52,492 bases of DNA from an uncultured Ignavibacteriota bacterium (GCA_903900335.1 CAIUMP010000039.1:1-52492); one strand, 5' to 3'; numbered from the stretch's first letter, positions 10,371 through 18,696 are shown. The notes: generated from the letters alone by a model not told the origin. Translations and numbers: made by a program.

Positions 10371-10460
10371 TCATTGCGAGGACTCTTGAAGAGCGGTCCC
10401 GAAGCAGCGAGGGAAGACGTCCGATGGTGCGGAGCGACCACCTCCCCTACGCTTAGCGAG
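10371..10460. repeat. Degenerate GTCATTGCGAGG-type repeat
   Basis: The text gtcattgcgaggactctt followed by agcagcgagggaag resembles one arm of the palindrome at 37843-37931. It lies directly after the terminase stop codon. Assigned by similarity of the end sequence only. Confidence 0.45.
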
Positions 10461-10513
10461 TCTTGGCGCTTCCCCTTCCGGCACAAAACCAAATACGTCA
10501 CCGTTCAACAAGC

Positions 10514-10765
10514 ATGGATAGAAACAAAACCGTCATTGCACGTGATCCACGAGCTGCTACCGTACCTACCGGAGCGGCAGTTGCGCGTCCCCGCAAATCT
10601 CCCGTGCGGAAATTATCCCAACGTATCTCTGCATCACAACTCAACGCGATGTCCAAAGTCAAACGGAATAAGATCATGGATGAGCAGTTCGAGAGCGGAG
10701 CATCGCTATATGGAAGCGATCCAAAGTTAATCTTCGACGGCGCTGAGGATATCATTCCGTACTAA
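10514..10765 (+). CDS. Putative antitoxin of MazF-type pair
   Basis: This 83-residue protein (MDRNKTVIARDPRAATVPTG...) has a basic, Pro-rich N-terminal half and an acidic C-terminal tail (SDPKLIFDGAEDIIPY). That layout fits an antitoxin with a DNA-binding part and a toxin-binding tail. It ends exactly one base before the toxin ATG (TAA then ATG), so the two are almost certainly co-translated. I do not recognise a MazE, RHH or HTH motif, and the call rests on position and size. Confidence 0.6.
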   Translation: MDRNKTVIARDPRAATVPTGAAVARPRKSPVRKLSQRISASQLNAMSKVKRNKIMDEQFESGASLYGSDPKLIFDGAEDIIPY

Positions 10766-11125
10766 ATGCCCTCTGATCCACAACCCGGTGAGATATGGGT
10801 CATCGACTTCGAACCGAAAAGAGGCGCGGAGCAAGGTAAGAAGCGTCCGGGAGTTGTGGTGAACGTTGATCGCGCAGGGAAGCTACCACTTCGGATGATC
10901 GTTCCGATCACTCACAGTCAGAATCGCTCGGATAAACACTTTTGGTTTGTACCTATCCCTGCGAATAAAACGAATGGCCTAACGATGGACAGCGAAGCCG
11001 ACGCATTTCAGTGTAAGTCCTTTTCGCTCGAACGGTTCGTGTTCAAGGTTGGCTCCATCACTGACGATCAGCTTTTGGAAATTCGAAAGGCGGTTGTACT
11101 TTGTCTTGGATTGACAGCAGTCTAA
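10766..11125 (+). CDS. MazF/PemK-family endoribonuclease toxin
   Basis: The 119-residue protein matches the family in order: GEIWVIDFEPKRGAEQGKKRPGVVV (beta strands 1-2 with the conserved G and RP), IVPITHSQ, then a C-terminal region with ITDDQLLEIRKAV. Members cut mRNA at short sequences and are held inactive by a small upstream partner. The start directly abuts the upstream 83-residue gene. It sits between the terminase and the portal of the phage module, as cargo or an addiction module. Confidence 0.85.
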   Translation: MPSDPQPGEIWVIDFEPKRGAEQGKKRPGVVVNVDRAGKLPLRMIVPITHSQNRSDKHFWFVPIPANKTNGLTMDSEADAFQCKSFSLERFVFKVGSITDDQLLEIRKAVVLCLGLTAV

Positions 11126-11146
11126 CCGTCTTTTAATCGCACCGAG

Positions 11147-12769
11147 TCATCTGTGTGTTGGAGTGCTAAAATCCAAGTCTTTCCCAATCCTCGGGATGAT
11201 CGTCCTCACAATATCCCTATAATGCACTGACGTCGTATCTACCAACACATCCAGATCATACACTGTCTGCGGGATCGTCGCGATAGCGCGGTAGGTGCGT
11301 AGCTCCGGTTGCTGCAATAATAGTGGATATGCATGGCCGATCAGCCCATGCCCCCAGGTGATGATGTCGTGCGTCTTCAGATCGCGCGGGATGAAGAGAA
11401 TATCGGGTCGAGCCTGCGCAATGTATCGCGCGACCTGCTCGCCCGACGCGGCATGTGCGATCTCGTTCGTGTTGAGTCCGACCGGATCGAGGTGGTTCAT
11501 CCCAGCGTAGTATGGCAGAATGCCAGCATCACTCCAGCATAGCAGGATGTGCTCGCGATCTGGTATCGTACTAAAGACCTTCGCCACGCGCCGGTAACAA
11601 CTGTGCTCCTGCGTTGCGTCTTGTATGTATCCCAATGCTCCGCGTTCAATGAGCGTCATCCGCGCCGCAACAACCAGCAGCGCCACAACGACTGCAACTG
11701 TCGCCGCAACTCCCCGCATGTTGATTCGAGCAAGACCTATTGCCGCCAGCATTATCAGCATCACCTCGATCGAATACATAAACCTATCGTACTGCGGCTG
11801 TATCAATTGCGAGAAGAGATAGAACGTGCTCAGTGCAACACACCACACGATCATCGTTTTCACACCCGCGCTCTTCTTCCACTCCCTGATCGCGAACAGC
11901 GCCGGAAGCACAAGATACCAAACACCCGTGTAAAATATCCGCACCGTCCCACGACCCGGAAGGAAGACACCACTCTGCGCAACCTTAACATAGAACGAGT
12001 TCGGCAACAGATCACCAAAGTACCACCACTTCCACGCTGCATACATCACAAGCGGCGCGACGAACATCGTTGCGAAACCTGTGATAGCTGCAACGCGATG
12101 CGCTTTGTCACGCTGAGTCAGAAGTATCACGAGCAACAGTATCGGCCCAAGCAGCGCGCCCTCCGGACGTGTGAGCGTTGCAAGCGTGGCGATCCAGAAC
12201 GGTGTAATGAGAGACCAGCGCGACGGCTCGCCGCCCCGACGACGAATCTTGTCCAAACTGTGATTCAGATACCCAATTGCGAGCACGATGAACATCGTGA
12301 AGAGGCTCGTCTCCATCCCGCTATACGCGTTCATCCATGTGAACGGACTGAGATAGAACAACGCAACGGCCAAGACTCCCGCGCTTTGTAGCCCCGGCGT
12401 CCCTGCCGGCCCCCGCCCCTCACTCGCAACCCGCGATTCGTGATTCGTAATTTTCCAAATCGCTATCGCTGTGATAATAACAACGATCACATTGCGTAGC
12501 TGCGCGACGTTCACCAGGTCCGAGCCCATCCACGAGAACGGGACGAGTAGCAGCATATAGAGGAAGTTCGTATATCCCTCCGTATGCGCGCCACCCGGAT
12601 TCCACACAATGCCAAACCCATGCGCCACATTCTGCGCATACCGAAACGTGATGTACGTGTCATCGAACGGGAAGCGCGTCCGCAGCGGCAACCACGCGGC
12701 GGCGATCACTACTCCAATGAGCGCGATCAGGAGTTCAGGACGTGAATTGAGTTTCTTGCGTAACGTCAT
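11147..12769 (-). CDS. Membrane glycosyltransferase (GT-C fold, AftB-like)
   Basis: This 540-residue polytopic protein has about ten hydrophobic segments. The diagnostic first loop FPFDDTYITFRYAQN ... HTEGYTNFLY carries the catalytic-type acidic pair of GT-C enzymes that use lipid-linked sugars. The C-terminal soluble part contains ILLCWSDAGILPYYAG and HLDPVGLN, typical of this family. Residues about 103-128 (NHESRVASEGRGPAGTPG...) interrupt the region between two hydrophobic segments and are encoded by repeat DNA. The ATG at 12769 lies inside a dispersed GTCATTCTGAG repeat, so the true start may differ. The role is probably cell-envelope glycosylation. Confidence 0.8.
   Translation of the reverse strand: MTLRKKLNSRPELLIALIGVVIAAAWLPLRTRFPFDDTYITFRYAQNVAHGFGIVWNPGGAHTEGYTNFLYMLLLVPFSWMGSDLVNVAQLRNVIVVIITAIAIWKITNHESRVASEGRGPAGTPGLQSAGVLAVALFYLSPFTWMNAYSGMETSLFTMFIVLAIGYLNHSLDKIRRRGGEPSRWSLITPFWIATLATLTRPEGALLGPILLLVILLTQRDKAHRVAAITGFATMFVAPLVMYAAWKWWYFGDLLPNSFYVKVAQSGVFLPGRGTVRIFYTGVWYLVLPALFAIREWKKSAGVKTMIVWCVALSTFYLFSQLIQPQYDRFMYSIEVMLIMLAAIGLARINMRGVAATVAVVVALLVVAARMTLIERGALGYIQDATQEHSCYRRVAKVFSTIPDREHILLCWSDAGILPYYAGMNHLDPVGLNTNEIAHAASGEQVARYIAQARPDILFIPRDLKTHDIITWGHGLIGHAYPLLLQQPELRTYRAIATIPQTVYDLDVLVDTTSVHYRDIVRTIIPRIGKDLDFSTPTHR
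12394..12455. repeat. Palindromic and AT-rich repeat inside the glycosyltransferase gene
   Basis: ccggcgtccctgccgg (12394-12409) is a small palindrome. It is followed by attcgtgattcgtaatttt, which resembles the attcataattcataatt repeats at 25999-26467. It is read through in frame. Confidence 0.5.
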
Positions 12770-12805
12770 TCTGAGCCGTAGCGTAGCGGAGACGAAGAAT
12801 CGCGT
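12767..12805. repeat. Dispersed GTCATTCTGAG...GAAGAATC repeat overlapping a start codon
   Basis: The sequence gtcattctgagccgtagcg ... gaagaatcgcg is of the widespread GTCATT type. The reverse complement of its cat supplies the ATG of the glycosyltransferase. Confidence 0.5.
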
Positions 12806-12821
12806 AACAATGCCATCTCAC

Positions 12822-13049
12822 TCAAATCGCGCTCTTTCTCGCACGAGCATTGCGTCGCAATCGTAACTCAACCAGCAGGAAGACGAAGTCAATTGCAAAT
12901 GCAACAATAGCAGACGTGGTGCTGCCGTTGAACAACGCGATCACGGCCCACACAAGGAGCACGACCATAAAAAGGTAGCGCGCGCCGCGGCCATCTCCGC
13001 CCGTCCAATCTGCCACTGCCTCTACAAACAACGACAATAGATCTGTCAT
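12822..13049 (-). CDS. Small membrane protein
   Basis: This 75-residue protein has two hydrophobic segments (YLFMVVLLVWAVIALF and SAIVAFAIDFVFLLVEL) joined by a short loop, and a very basic tail (RLRRNARARK). It lies 52 bp upstream of the glycosyltransferase on the same strand, so the two may be co-transcribed. I do not recognise a family; it could assist the enzyme or be unrelated. Confidence 0.5.
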   Translation of the reverse strand: MTDLLSLFVEAVADWTGGDGRGARYLFMVVLLVWAVIALFNGSTTSAIVAFAIDFVFLLVELRLRRNARARKSAI

Positions 13050-13115
13050 AGTGGTATCTGGTTAGTGGAGAAACAACAGCCCCCGCCCGTAGTTCGTTTT
13101 TCGTATCAAACAGAT

Positions 13116-13275
13116 GTAGGGGTCAACGGCGTTGACCCGATCGCCTGTATAATCACCACACCCAGCGGGTTACGCCGTTCGCCCAAACGTCATTTGATCT
13201 TTACACCGGATAGGGTTAACGCCGACAGCCCCAAGGTTAGTCACAACCCATCGGGTTAACGCCGTTAACCCCTAC
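13116..13275. repeat. GTAGGGGTTAACGG-type palindromic repeat, composite copy
   Basis: The ends are gtaggggtcaacggcgttga and gttaacgccgttaacccctac, inverted with respect to each other; further gggttaacgcc pieces lie between them. The same family occurs at 23693-23765 and, inside dxs, at 34649-34728. This copy lies 57 bp before the portal start. Confidence 0.8.
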
Positions 13276-13332
13276 GATACGCATCATGCGCCTCGCCCTT
13301 CACAATTCATCATTCCTAATTTATCATTGCCC

Positions 13333-14631
13333 ATGAACCTCTCCCTCGGCAACTACACGCTCTCCCTCGCGCGCTCTGCTCCCGCCCCGCCCCCCAACGC
13401 CCCCGTCCTCATCAGCATGGACCAACCGCGCCAGCCCTACATCTTCAACACCGCCGACAACCCGCGACAAAACCTCTCGCTCATCCGCGAGACCGTTGCA
13501 TCCTGTATGCACGCCCGCAGCGAAGCCGTTAGTCGCGGCAGATTCCACGCTTACACCATGAGAAGCGATTTGCAAAATCGCTCTGCACAAAACTTAGTTG
13601 GTGTGGGGCGAAGTGGTACTTCGCCTCTGCCCCACGATCATCCCCTCGAACGCCTACTCCAATATCCCAACCCGCTCTTCGATCTCAGCGACCTGCTGGA
13701 GCTTTCCTGTCAGTGGCTCGATGCAACCGGCAACGCGCTGTGGCTGAAGGTGCGCGATGGCAACGGAATGCCGATAGAGCTTTGGCCTGTCGCGGCGGTG
13801 TCGTTTTACATCGAGCGCGGTACCGATCAACTTCCGAGCACGTATCGCTTCACGCAGTCCAACATCAGCATTCCCGCGAGCGACATCATCCACATTCGCC
13901 GCGCAGATATTCGCACCGCGCCGTTCTTAGGTCACGCCGTCCTCTCCGACATGCTCGACACCGCGAAGGCCGACACCGCCGTGCGCCTATTCCAATCGCG
14001 CTTCTTCGATAACGACGCAACGCCGCGCGCAGTCCTGCGCTGGCCCGCAGGTTCGATGATGACGCAAGATCAGATGGACCAACTCCGCAAAGCGTGGGAA
14101 TCGAAATACGGCTCGCCCACAAACGCGGGACGCATCGGCATACTCCCCGATGGCGGCGAAGTGCAACTGCTCAGCAACGGCGCGAAAGAACTCGACTTCT
14201 CCAAATCCAAACGCGAGCTGCGCGATGCAATTCGCGCCGCGTTCAAAGTCCCGCAGATCGTGCTAGGCGATGTCGAGCAAGTCAATCTCGCCAACGCCGA
14301 AACAAGCTATCACGTCTTCATGCGCGATGTCGTGGACTACACGTTGGCAAAGCACGCCAGAGCCTTCACGCGGGCCTTGGCACCAGAGTTCTCTGCTTCT
14401 CAACATACCCCATACCCCGCACCCCATACCCTGCTCGTAGAACACGACCCCATCATCCCCGAAAGCGAAGCCAACTTCATGTCCCGCGTCTCCGAACTCA
14501 AGCAATCCATGACAATCGACGAGCAGCGCGCGCTGGTGAATCTCCCACCGCTGCCTGGCAACAAGGGCAAGGTGTTTGTGATTGGCGGGGAGGTTGTTGG
14601 GGAGGATTGGAGGAAGATACCAACAAACTAA
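13333..14631 (+). CDS. HK97-family phage portal protein
   Basis: The portal forms the ring through which DNA enters the capsid. The ATG at 13333 is chosen over a TTG two codons earlier. Family landmarks are the N-terminal IRETVASCMHARSEAVS helix, DHPLERLLQYPNP, GNALWLKVRD, PASDIIHIRR, and the clip/stem region FKVPQIVLGDVEQVNLANAE. It ends with IDEQRALVNLPPLPG. Two stretches look inserted: residues about 77-102, coded by two palindromes, and about 354-369, coded by repeated cataccccataccccgcacc-like DNA. The frame is intact. The next phage gene is 8.4 kb away. Confidence 0.92.
   Translation: MNLSLGNYTLSLARSAPAPPPNAPVLISMDQPRQPYIFNTADNPRQNLSLIRETVASCMHARSEAVSRGRFHAYTMRSDLQNRSAQNLVGVGRSGTSPLPHDHPLERLLQYPNPLFDLSDLLELSCQWLDATGNALWLKVRDGNGMPIELWPVAAVSFYIERGTDQLPSTYRFTQSNISIPASDIIHIRRADIRTAPFLGHAVLSDMLDTAKADTAVRLFQSRFFDNDATPRAVLRWPAGSMMTQDQMDQLRKAWESKYGSPTNAGRIGILPDGGEVQLLSNGAKELDFSKSKRELRDAIRAAFKVPQIVLGDVEQVNLANAETSYHVFMRDVVDYTLAKHARAFTRALAPEFSASQHTPYPAPHTLLVEHDPIIPESEANFMSRVSELKQSMTIDEQRALVNLPPLPGNKGKVFVIGGEVVGEDWRKIPTN
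13564..13635. repeat. Two palindromes inside the portal gene
   Basis: agcgatttgcaaaatcgct (13564-13582) and gtggggcgaag ... cttcgcctctgccccac (13603-13635) can each fold on themselves. Both are translated in frame, giving RSDLQNRSAQNLVGVGRSGT. Confidence 0.6.
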
Positions 14632-14641
14632 AACAAGACAA

Positions 14642-14923
14642 CTACCACGCTGGCTGAAGCAACGCGTCGTCGGTAGCGTCGCATGTATCGTCGTATGTAG
14701 CAATGACCCGATGCTCAGCAGTAAGGGAGACGCGAAGAATTTGAGATGGGGTATCTTCTTTCGCCTTGCTCATAGCAATTGCGAGCGCATCTTCCTCTGA
14801 GCCAACCCCAGACGCTACACGGCTAACCTGCTCACCGAGACGGTGTACACTCCAACATGTGCTGTTTTGAGAAATAACATACGTCGTCGCATTTTGCATG
14901 GATGAACACAGAGCAATATTCAC
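14642..14923 (-). CDS. Small protein resembling DUF2188
   Basis: The 93 residues include TTYVISQNSTCWSVHRLGEQ, then SEEDALAIAMSKAKEDTPSQ and RVSLTAEHRVIATY. This order (viewed peptide, aromatic strand, Ala-rich helix, final strand) is like DUF2188, a small domain of unknown function. The start could be 14923 or the Met at 14899. It is read against the portal gene, 10 bp past its end, and may belong to the reverse-strand cluster up to 16609. Confidence 0.5.
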   Translation of the reverse strand: MNIALCSSMQNATTYVISQNSTCWSVHRLGEQVSRVASGVGSEEDALAIAMSKAKEDTPSQILRVSLTAEHRVIATYDDTCDATDDALLQPAW

Positions 14924-15061
14924 ACCGCGAACGTAATATTCCGAATTAATTAACAGAATGAATGATGAACGAGACAGCTAACCCGATACGGAGAAAAAAG
15001 AAACGAAGCTACAAATGAAAGAAACGCTGCTGTTTGAGGGGAAAATGAAGAAAGCAATAAT

Positions 15062-15769
15062 CTATGATAGATGACGTAAAGCGAACGACTCCCCTTCTTT
15101 GACAAGCACACCAAGCTCTCGCGTCAACCAAGCAAAAATATCAGCAGTAAGGGCGTCGGATACTAGCACGTCCTCCGGTTGATCGTGCGCAGCAAGTTTG
15201 AGTTCGGCGGTACCGTGCTTAGGGCCACCAACCCAATACCCTCTCGGGGGCGCTCCCCTGTGCGTAAAGATGTGACGACGCTCAAAGAGCTTTTTCCACA
15301 TTGGGTCATTAAAGAACAGGTCGAGAATCTCTTTAAATGGGTCACTCCCAAAACGAGCATCAACTCGCTCACGAAGGCTCCTCATTCCCATATTTGTGAC
15401 AAATCCCGGTTGAGAAAATTTATGCCCTCTGCCGGACATGAATTCTGTGACCGCTGATAGCGCAAACGCATAGCATTCAACAATAGAAACACCGGCCGCA
15501 TGAAAGGCAAAGAGCGCGTTTTCCTGAGCATACCTTTCCTCGAACGTATCATTTGCATGAAGATTCACACGGAATGATTCGTCGGCTTCCGCAAACGCAC
15601 GGTATCGCCACGGGATCGCATTCCATCCATTAGCAACGTAGCTCAGGAGCCGGTCAATTCCTGATGCGTCCATCTTCGGGGAAATGGATTGTGAGAAGGA
15701 GGTCCACTCCTCGCAAGGGAAGCCAATTGGCATTTCTAGCTTAATACACTCGCACAGTCTTGTAACCAT
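15062..15769 (-). CDS. HEPN-like hypothetical protein
   Basis: This is a 235-residue, mostly helical soluble protein. In its C-terminal half, FERRHIFTHRGAPPRG carries an R-x4-H pattern preceded by a helix, as in HEPN domains and related abortive-infection RNases. The match is only to the motif and its helical setting. It lies 28 bp downstream of a membrane protein gene (15798-16406) and in the same cluster as a DUF2158 gene. A defence or RNA-related role is possible but not shown. Confidence 0.6.
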   Translation of the reverse strand: MVTRLCECIKLEMPIGFPCEEWTSFSQSISPKMDASGIDRLLSYVANGWNAIPWRYRAFAEADESFRVNLHANDTFEERYAQENALFAFHAAGVSIVECYAFALSAVTEFMSGRGHKFSQPGFVTNMGMRSLRERVDARFGSDPFKEILDLFFNDPMWKKLFERRHIFTHRGAPPRGYWVGGPKHGTAELKLAAHDQPEDVLVSDALTADIFAWLTRELGVLVKEGESFALRHLS

Positions 15770-15797
15770 AAAGGAGGGTAGGGAGGAGTTGTTGTAA

Positions 15798-16406
15798 TTA
15801 TGACAAGGGGAAGGCCACTGGGTCGTCCACTTCTATACCCCCATCGCTCCCCGAGATCGAGGCAAAGCGGCACCGCTGATAATAACGGTTACTAAAGGTG
15901 TCTTCATACCGGAGAACAAACGACCCTTTAAGGTTTTTTGCGGTCGGACCAAGCGTCTGCCCATTCTTACGAATGGGTGTAATTTCAATATGTTCAGAAA
16001 ACAGAGCGAACGTTGGTTGCAGATTAAAGCTATAGTCGCCCCTCACATCAATAGTATCATTTCGGCCTTGAAGCATATCAACTACAACTTCAATCTTGAA
16101 TGCTTTCCCTCCTGTATTACTTAGCCTTATTGCCGCGCCGCTGTACACAAAAGCACCCCCGCGAAACCAGGGCGTTGCATCCTTCAGACGGAGAGTATGC
16201 TGTTCGTCTAAATCCAACTTCTGGGCTTTGAAAACCTCGAGTGCGGCATTCAGGCTTCTACGTGAGAGAATCGTTTGGTACGTCGTAAGGCCAAGACCGA
16301 CAATGGCAACGACGCCCAGAACAAGGGTTGAAATACCGACGATCTGCCCCAGCAAATCTTGCTGTGTGATCGTTTGGATAGGGTGGGTAATTACAACGGT
16401 ATCCAT
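15798..16406 (-). CDS. Membrane-anchored hypothetical protein
   Basis: The protein has 202 residues with one N-terminal transmembrane helix (IVGISTLVLGVVAIVGLGL) and a following charged helix. A beta-rich domain follows with YSGAAIRLSNTGGKAFKI and GSFVLRYEDTFSNRYYQRC. This resembles the common one-helix plus Ig-like layout of uncharacterised membrane sensors. Its ATG overlaps the stop codon of the DUF2158 gene by one base (TAATG), so the two are translationally coupled. Confidence 0.65.
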   Translation of the reverse strand: MDTVVITHPIQTITQQDLLGQIVGISTLVLGVVAIVGLGLTTYQTILSRRSLNAALEVFKAQKLDLDEQHTLRLKDATPWFRGGAFVYSGAAIRLSNTGGKAFKIEVVVDMLQGRNDTIDVRGDYSFNLQPTFALFSEHIEITPIRKNGQTLGPTAKNLKGSFVLRYEDTFSNRYYQRCRFASISGSDGGIEVDDPVAFPLS

Positions 16407-16609
16407 TAGATAAGAGAAATGCTAATAGGGCCAGATGGTGGTCGTGGATCCGAATCTTGAAGATCGTCCTCGTGGAATGTATGCTGTTCCAGCTTCCCGT
16501 TCGTGAACCAAGTACACTCCACGTAGCCTGATTCGGCGCTGCCGCCTGCGGTCATTTGTGGCCCCCCTGCCGTTAACCAGACTATTGTTCCTCTCTTAAA
16601 TTTTGCCAT
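16406..16609 (-). CDS. DUF2158 (YodC-like) small protein
   Basis: The start at 16609 gives MAKFKRGTIVWLTAGGPQMT followed by VECTWFTNGKLEQHTFHEDDL. This matches the DUF2158 pattern of a short SH3-like fold (GDVVxLKSGGPxMT ... CxWF ... F). The function of the family is unknown. A longer frame reaches 16654 but lacks family residues. It is the first gene of a reverse cluster with the membrane and HEPN-like proteins. Confidence 0.75.
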   Translation of the reverse strand: MAKFKRGTIVWLTAGGPQMTAGGSAESGYVECTWFTNGKLEQHTFHEDDLQDSDPRPPSGPISISLI

Positions 16610-16866
16610 CGCTTGTAGTATTGGGTATCCTTCACTCACTTTAAGAACGCCCATAGAACATTTCTATGCCCCTCTTGAATTCACGAAATTCCCAATCTCC
16701 TCTCTCATCACCCCCTCCCCTTCAATAACCTGCGGACAGAGCGACCGCGTAAGCCGCAAAACACCCCCGCTCCCCCCCACAGGGCACCGTACTCCCCCCC
16801 GCGCGGTTCCCTATCATACCACAAAACCGTTTTTTCTTGCGGTCAAAACCTTCACTACATACGACG

Positions 16867-17802
16867 ATGAAACGTAACAGCATACTCTCCTCGGTCGCGT
16901 TGATCTGCTTGCTGGTTGTTGGTATCTCCACTCAAGCCGCTGCAGCAACTTATACGGTACTCCTTACCAACACTGGTCCGAACTCAACGTATCTCTCTCT
17001 TTACGTCGGAGATGTCGTCGGCTTCACGGGCCTAAGCAATGGTAGCTTCTACGGAGGAGCCGTTACATCCGCTCCGGCTGGATCGAAGGTGAAGGTTGGT
17101 GGTAACGATCAATGGCTTGCGGGATGTCTGGAATTCGGATTCACACCGGACGTCGCGGGGACGTATAAATTTACGGTTGCTTATGGTGGTGCGATATACT
17201 CTGGCACCGCCGTCTGTGCCGTAAATCACACCTTCGGGGTAAGCTTCGGCAGCTTCGGCGTTACCCCGACATCGCTCAATGTGAAAGTCGGCGATGTTGT
17301 TTCTTTTGGTTGTGGCACGAGCGATATATGGGAATACACCGGGATCCACTGGACTTCCGATCCGAGCGGCACGTTCAATTCCATCACGGACGCAGGGCTC
17401 TTGTGTGAAACAACGCCAATCACTGTACCTCTACCGGGTACGTATAGCTATGTCCTCCGCAATGGGACCGCCACCTTTAATGGGACTATCACAGCCACCG
17501 CACCTGATGCCGCCGCCGTTCAATCCACAGCGCAAACGTCCGGTCTCTCCATGACGGTCAATCCCTCCCCAAGCAATGGAGCTGCAACCATCTTCCTCAC
17601 ATCAGACAAACCCCGCGATCTCAAGCTCGCTCTCTTCGATGCTTCCGGCAAGCAGGTTCATGCCTATGAGCATGTGAAGCTTGCGTCTGGTGAATACTCG
17701 CTGCCATTATCATCCACCTCGCTTCCGAGCGGTGACTACTTTCTTCGCGCGATCTCTGCTGGGGGAGTTGTCGCTACCGCGAAGGTGATGATCGTTCACT
17801 AA
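16867..17802 (+). CDS. Secreted cupredoxin-like protein with T9SS sorting domain
   Basis: The ATG at 16867 begins a signal peptide (MKRNSILSSVALICLLVVGI, cut near QAAAA). Two similar beta domains follow, each with (L)YVGDVVGF or VKVGDVVSF and ending GTYKFTV or GTYSYVL, like the ends of cupredoxin folds. Clear type 1 copper ligands are not seen. The C-terminal 80 residues (MTVNPSPSNGAATIFL ... GDYFLRAISAGGVVATAKVMIV) are a T9SS type A sorting domain, so the protein is exported and probably attached to the surface. Confidence 0.8.
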   Translation: MKRNSILSSVALICLLVVGISTQAAAATYTVLLTNTGPNSTYLSLYVGDVVGFTGLSNGSFYGGAVTSAPAGSKVKVGGNDQWLAGCLEFGFTPDVAGTYKFTVAYGGAIYSGTAVCAVNHTFGVSFGSFGVTPTSLNVKVGDVVSFGCGTSDIWEYTGIHWTSDPSGTFNSITDAGLLCETTPITVPLPGTYSYVLRNGTATFNGTITATAPDAAAVQSTAQTSGLSMTVNPSPSNGAATIFLTSDKPRDLKLALFDASGKQVHAYEHVKLASGEYSLPLSSTSLPSGDYFLRAISAGGVVATAKVMIVH

Positions 17803-17879
17803 GTACGGCCCTGAAACCGGAAAAACCAAGGGGCGTAAAATGGGGTTTGATAGCTGACAAAGTTTGAAAGGGAGGCAGC

Positions 17880-18083
17880 ATGAGTGAAAAGCAATTCAGG
17901 GAATACATGGCGGCGATCAAATCCGTCGGGGAGAGAATGGAGCGCGATGAGGCCTACGCGCGAAGGGTGTTCATAGAATCCGGTATTTTGGATGAGAACG
18001 GCAATTTGACTGAGCATTATCGTCCCCGCAATGTACACACATCGCCCGAACCTACTCCTCGCGTTTCATGGGTGCGACCGTGA
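17880..18083 (+). CDS. Small partner protein of ART-like gene (putative antitoxin)
   Basis: The 67 residues (MSEKQFREYMAAIKSVGERM...) are helical and charged, ending in ILDENGNLTEHYRPR. A Shine-Dalgarno-like GGGAGG stands 6 nt before the ATG. Its 3' end overlaps the start of the next gene by 53 nt in another frame, a tight coupling. I recall similar small proteins next to the same kind of partner, but I do not know a described function. The antitoxin label is an inference from layout. Confidence 0.6.
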   Translation: MSEKQFREYMAAIKSVGERMERDEAYARRVFIESGILDENGNLTEHYRPRNVHTSPEPTPRVSWVRP

Positions 18084-18639
18084 AGTACGTGATGGTCTTG
18101 TTTTAGGAAAGATTCAACCGGAAGCCAGTCAGAACGACTATGATTGGCTTGGGTGGGGCATGTACTTTTGGGAGAACAACAAGCATCGCGGTCTCGACTG
18201 GGCTAATTTGTTGACGCAACATCCTGAGCACTCAGATCGAAGAGTGAAGGAGCCTGCTGTCCTTGGTGCGGTGATATCCCTTGGCAATTGTCTCGACCTA
18301 TTGGACGGCGAGGGGATTGCGCTAGTAAGTGAAGCACATGCGGAATTCCTTCAAAGGTTTGGCACGAGAACGTCTGCGGCCCTCCCTGAGAATCGCTTAG
18401 GCCCCGATCACAGTCTCCGGTATCTCGATTGTGCGGTGATTAACTTCCTCCACAAGTATCTCGCTGAATTAGGCCAACCTCCCTTCGATTCCGTGCGCGC
18501 CATGTTCCCCGAAGGCGAGCCACTCTACGATAAAGCCGGCTTCCGCGATAGGAACCACATTCAGGTGTGCGTTCGCAACTCAGATTGCATCAAAGGCTTC
18601 TTCATTCCGCGGGATGAGAATGGGATGATCGTCGAATAG
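18031..18639 (+). CDS. ADP-ribosyltransferase-like protein (candidate toxin)
   Basis: In this 202-residue protein AFHGCDREV stands near the N-terminus, YDWLGWGMYFWENNKHRGLDWA about 35 residues later, and HIQVCVRNSDCIKGFFIPR near the C-terminus. This order mirrors PARP/DUF3990-type ADP-ribosyltransferases with an H-Y-x triad: His in FHG, Tyr in GxYFW, and a late polar residue. The third residue would be Gln, not Glu, if the alignment is right. The start must be upstream of FHGCD, hence the overlap with the 67-residue partner. It may be a two-gene toxin-antitoxin unit; the reaction is not proven. Confidence 0.65.
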   Translation: MYTHRPNLLLAFHGCDREVRDGLVLGKIQPEASQNDYDWLGWGMYFWENNKHRGLDWANLLTQHPEHSDRRVKEPAVLGAVISLGNCLDLLDGEGIALVSEAHAEFLQRFGTRTSAALPENRLGPDHSLRYLDCAVINFLHKYLAELGQPPFDSVRAMFPEGEPLYDKAGFRDRNHIQVCVRNSDCIKGFFIPRDENGMIVE

Positions 18640-18696
18640 CGCTCCAACTCATCTATACCACCCGGCACGGTCATTGCTGTCTATCCTCTCTTTGAC

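Noticed and set aside
18031-18639. A DarT-type DNA ADP-ribosyltransferase
   Set aside because: The neighbouring small gene has no macrodomain, and the visible motifs match the general H-Y-x type better.
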